13,769 bases of DNA from Oscillospiraceae bacterium (lineage in GTDB: Bacteria; Bacillota_A; Clostridia; Saccharofermentanales; Saccharofermentanaceae). Positions 12,357 to 13,769 of this stretch are shown piece after piece. Numbering within the stretch: position 1 is the stretch's first letter; each line of letters starts with the position of its first letter. Below the pieces are notes generated by a model. It saw only the letters and a program-made list of their open reading frames with translations, did no database searches and was not told the origin of the DNA. Both the position numbers and the translations under genes were made by a program. The stretch is from contig CADAXO010000091.1 of the NCBI GenBank assembly GCA_902791885.1, positions 1 to 13,769 of the forward strand, in the 5' to 3' direction.

Positions 12357-13397
12357 ATGTATCTGTACTGCTATGCACGTTCGGACAAGGCAAGACTTAC
12401 CGGACAGAAACTATTGAAAGAGGCAGAGGGCGAATGGATCGATGATATCGAATCGTTCGTTTCTTCCAATGACGCTGGCGGCCGCAGGGCGGACGGAACC
12501 GTGGTCCTTATTCTGCATCAGGAAGCATGCATTAAGCTTCTCCTCGAACGTCTTTACCCTGCAGATGTACGATATCCTGTAATCAATGTCACCCCCGACG
12601 GCAAGTATGCAGGCATTCTCCGTGCAGGCGGATACAATTCCTACCAGATACTTAATAAGATCACATCGGCTTTGGGCTGCACGGCGCTTTCTTCCGAAGA
12701 TGACAGGAAGGATACCGCTCCGGACTTGATGAAGATGGTCTTGAACTACCAGATGAAGGCTGATGATGAGACTCTTTTGAAGGAAATAGCAGAATACGTA
12801 AGTAACGGCGGCTCCGTAGATATCTACAGCGATCTTCCCCTTGAGATGCGTGAGCCGGTACTTGATGCTTTAAGCTATAAGACTTTCCTTTTTCAGTCTA
12901 ATCAGAAGAATCAGCTCGACCAGGCTTACCGGGCGGCAAATGAGGAAGATAAGTATTCTATCTTCATCACCTGCGGCAAGATAAGCGAGGTCCCGAGAAA
13001 CGGCAAGGTCCTTCTCCTCGTTCCCAAGATCGTGGTTGTAGGCATTGAGGTATCGGCAAGATCCGATCCGGATTATGCGGGCAGAGTGTGCCGCGAGTCC
13101 CTTGAGAAGCATGGTATAAACCCGGATGCAGTCGTAACGGTTGCCGTTTCCGCTCTTGCGAGAGAAAGCGAAGCGGTAGCAGGCATTGCCAAGGAATTGG
13201 GATGCTTTGTTACGTTCTTTGATTCAAGACTTCTTAAGGCGGTCAAGGTTCCGCTTAATACAGGAGACGGTGATTTCTGTACTGCCTCGGCATGTCTTGC
13301 TTCGGATAACGGAAGGATATTGATGAGAAGAGCAGGAGACAGGAATTCCGTTCTGATGACGACAGCGATCAAGAGAAGTCCTGTATCTCTGTCTTAA
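12357..13397 (+). CDS. Divergent CbiG-like (cobalt-precorrin 5A hydrolase family) protein
   Basis: A 346-residue protein with the layout of CbiG. An N-terminal domain (about 50-112) matches the pattern of PVINVTPDGKYAGIL followed by a helix to ALGCTALSS. A middle domain (about 126-225) ends in KVLLLVPKIVVVGI. The C-terminal CobE/CbiG_C domain (about 225-340) reads VVGIEVSARSDPDYAGRV, then HGINPDAVVTVAVSALA and FVTFFDSRLLKAV. CbiG opens the lactone ring of cobalt-precorrin 5A in anaerobic B12 synthesis. Two signature motifs are altered here: the usual SGHxGGAN is RAGGYNS (89-95), and GCRRG is IEVSARS (230-236). No other cobalamin gene is adjacent. It could be a variant enzyme or a repurposed relative. 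The start has GGGGGA at 12345-12350, 6 nt before the ATG. A lipoprotein gene follows 37 nt downstream. Confidence 0.7.
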   Translation: MYLYCYARSDKARLTGQKLLKEAEGEWIDDIESFVSSNDAGGRRADGTVVLILHQEACIKLLLERLYPADVRYPVINVTPDGKYAGILRAGGYNSYQILNKITSALGCTALSSEDDRKDTAPDLMKMVLNYQMKADDETLLKEIAEYVSNGGSVDIYSDLPLEMREPVLDALSYKTFLFQSNQKNQLDQAYRAANEEDKYSIFITCGKISEVPRNGKVLLLVPKIVVVGIEVSARSDPDYAGRVCRESLEKHGINPDAVVTVAVSALARESEAVAGIAKELGCFVTFFDSRLLKAVKVPLNTGDGDFCTASACLASDNGRILMRRAGDRNSVLMTTAIKRSPVSLS

Positions 13398-13434
13398 TAA
13401 TAGAGGGTTACATACATTGGGTGAGGTTTGTGAA

Positions 13435-13769
13435 ATGAAGAAGACTACAAAAGTTGCTGCTTCGGTATTGGCTTTATCGATGATTGTACCTGTGTTCGCG
13501 GCATGTGCGCACGGCGGCGGAGAAGATTCGATCTCTGCCGATGATCCCTGGTATAACGTAACTACAGTCGAGATCGGTTCTGATATCGACTATTCCCAGT
13601 ATGATTATTCGAGCATGATGTATGTCGGAATGTACGGAGATAATTTCCTGTTCCGTCTGTCGGGTTCATTTAAAGTGCCCGATGACTTCGATTATGCAAA
13701 TGATGACTTCAATCAATATCGTCTCGATGACCTCAGAGTTTACGATATGTCGGGTAATCTTACTGCAGA
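13435..13769 (+). CDS. Predicted lipoprotein, 5' part only (runs off the window)
   Basis: Start of a secreted lipoprotein; 111 complete codons are visible and the frame is still open at the window edge. A signal peptide begins MKKTTKVAAS, has a hydrophobic core, and ends in a lipobox-like FAAC with Cys24 as the predicted lipidated residue (Phe at -3 is less usual). A Gly-rich spacer follows, then an acidic and aromatic region containing DDPWYNVTTVEIG and several Asp/Tyr clusters. I do not recognise the family from this fragment. The ATG is preceded by TGAGGT (13422-13427) with 7-nt spacing. The 37-nt gap and lack of a terminator suggest co-transcription with the CbiG-like gene. A binding-protein role is possible but not shown. 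Confidence 0.7.
   Translation, partial: MKKTTKVAASVLALSMIVPVFAACAHGGGEDSISADDPWYNVTTVEIGSDIDYSQYDYSSMMYVGMYGDNFLFRLSGSFKVPDDFDYANDDFNQYRLDDLRVYDMSGNLTA

Noticed and set aside
12262..12393. Longer dehydrogenase start at 12393
   Set aside because: It would run through the divergent promoter region and into the CbiG-like gene. ATG 12261 has a well-spaced GGGAG and begins the conserved domain.
6771..13397. A cobalamin biosynthesis cluster, suggested by CobW-type and CbiG-type names
   Set aside because: CobW/G3E proteins are mainly metallochaperones rather than B12 enzymes. The two loci are separated by unrelated units on different strands, and no other cob/cbi gene is present.

Overview
The window looks like chromosome from a Gram-positive anaerobe of the Bacillota, most likely class Clostridia. 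This rests on the Wzh/Wze/Wzd-type (CpsB/CpsD/CpsC) exopolysaccharide phosphoregulation genes, a class B sortase next to a wall-anchored protein, an LCP (LytR-CpsA-Psr) protein, AAGGAG-type ribosome binding sites and moderate base composition. No genus can be named from sequence alone. No rRNA, tRNA, insertion sequence, prophage or CRISPR array is visible.

Layout. (1) 91-1125 (+): an LCP glycopolymer ligase-like protein, convergent with the next block. (2) 5001 down to 1232 (-): a tight cell-envelope operon, cpsC, cpsD, cpsB, class B sortase, then a small surface protein with a SAQTG sorting signal. (3) 6746-5058 (-): an acetolactate-synthase-like ThDP enzyme with its own apparent promoter. 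(4) 8753-6771 (-): one open frame carrying two G3E/CobW GTPases, an OB-like DUF1980/YcgQ-type domain and a very His-rich metal-binding stretch. (5) 8870-11133 (+): an overlapping trio of PAP2 phosphatase, tRNA-dihydrouridine synthase and a polytopic membrane protein. (6) 12261-11311 (-): a glycerate-dehydrogenase-like D-2-hydroxyacid dehydrogenase. (7) 12357-13769 (+): a divergent CbiG-like protein and the start of a lipoprotein that runs off the window.

How the genes may work together. CpsC/CpsD/CpsB form a membrane adaptor, tyrosine kinase and phosphatase circuit that controls polysaccharide length and export. The LCP protein could attach such a polymer to peptidoglycan, and the sortase could anchor its own small partner protein. 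There are no glycosyltransferases here, so the polymer itself must be made elsewhere. The CobW fusion looks like a metal (probably zinc) handling protein and is probably functionally separate.

The most unusual features are these. Four genes lack a Shine-Dalgarno sequence and instead have an extended -10 element (TGn-TAnnnT) ending 7 or 9 nt before the ATG, which suggests leaderless mRNAs. Two CobW GTPases share one reading frame, with a good internal ribosome binding site at the junction. A pair of divergent promoters has extended -10 elements abutting as a 15-bp palindrome. A stand-alone CbiG homologue has lost the family's signature motifs. I see no clear evidence of an entirely new defence or mobile system.
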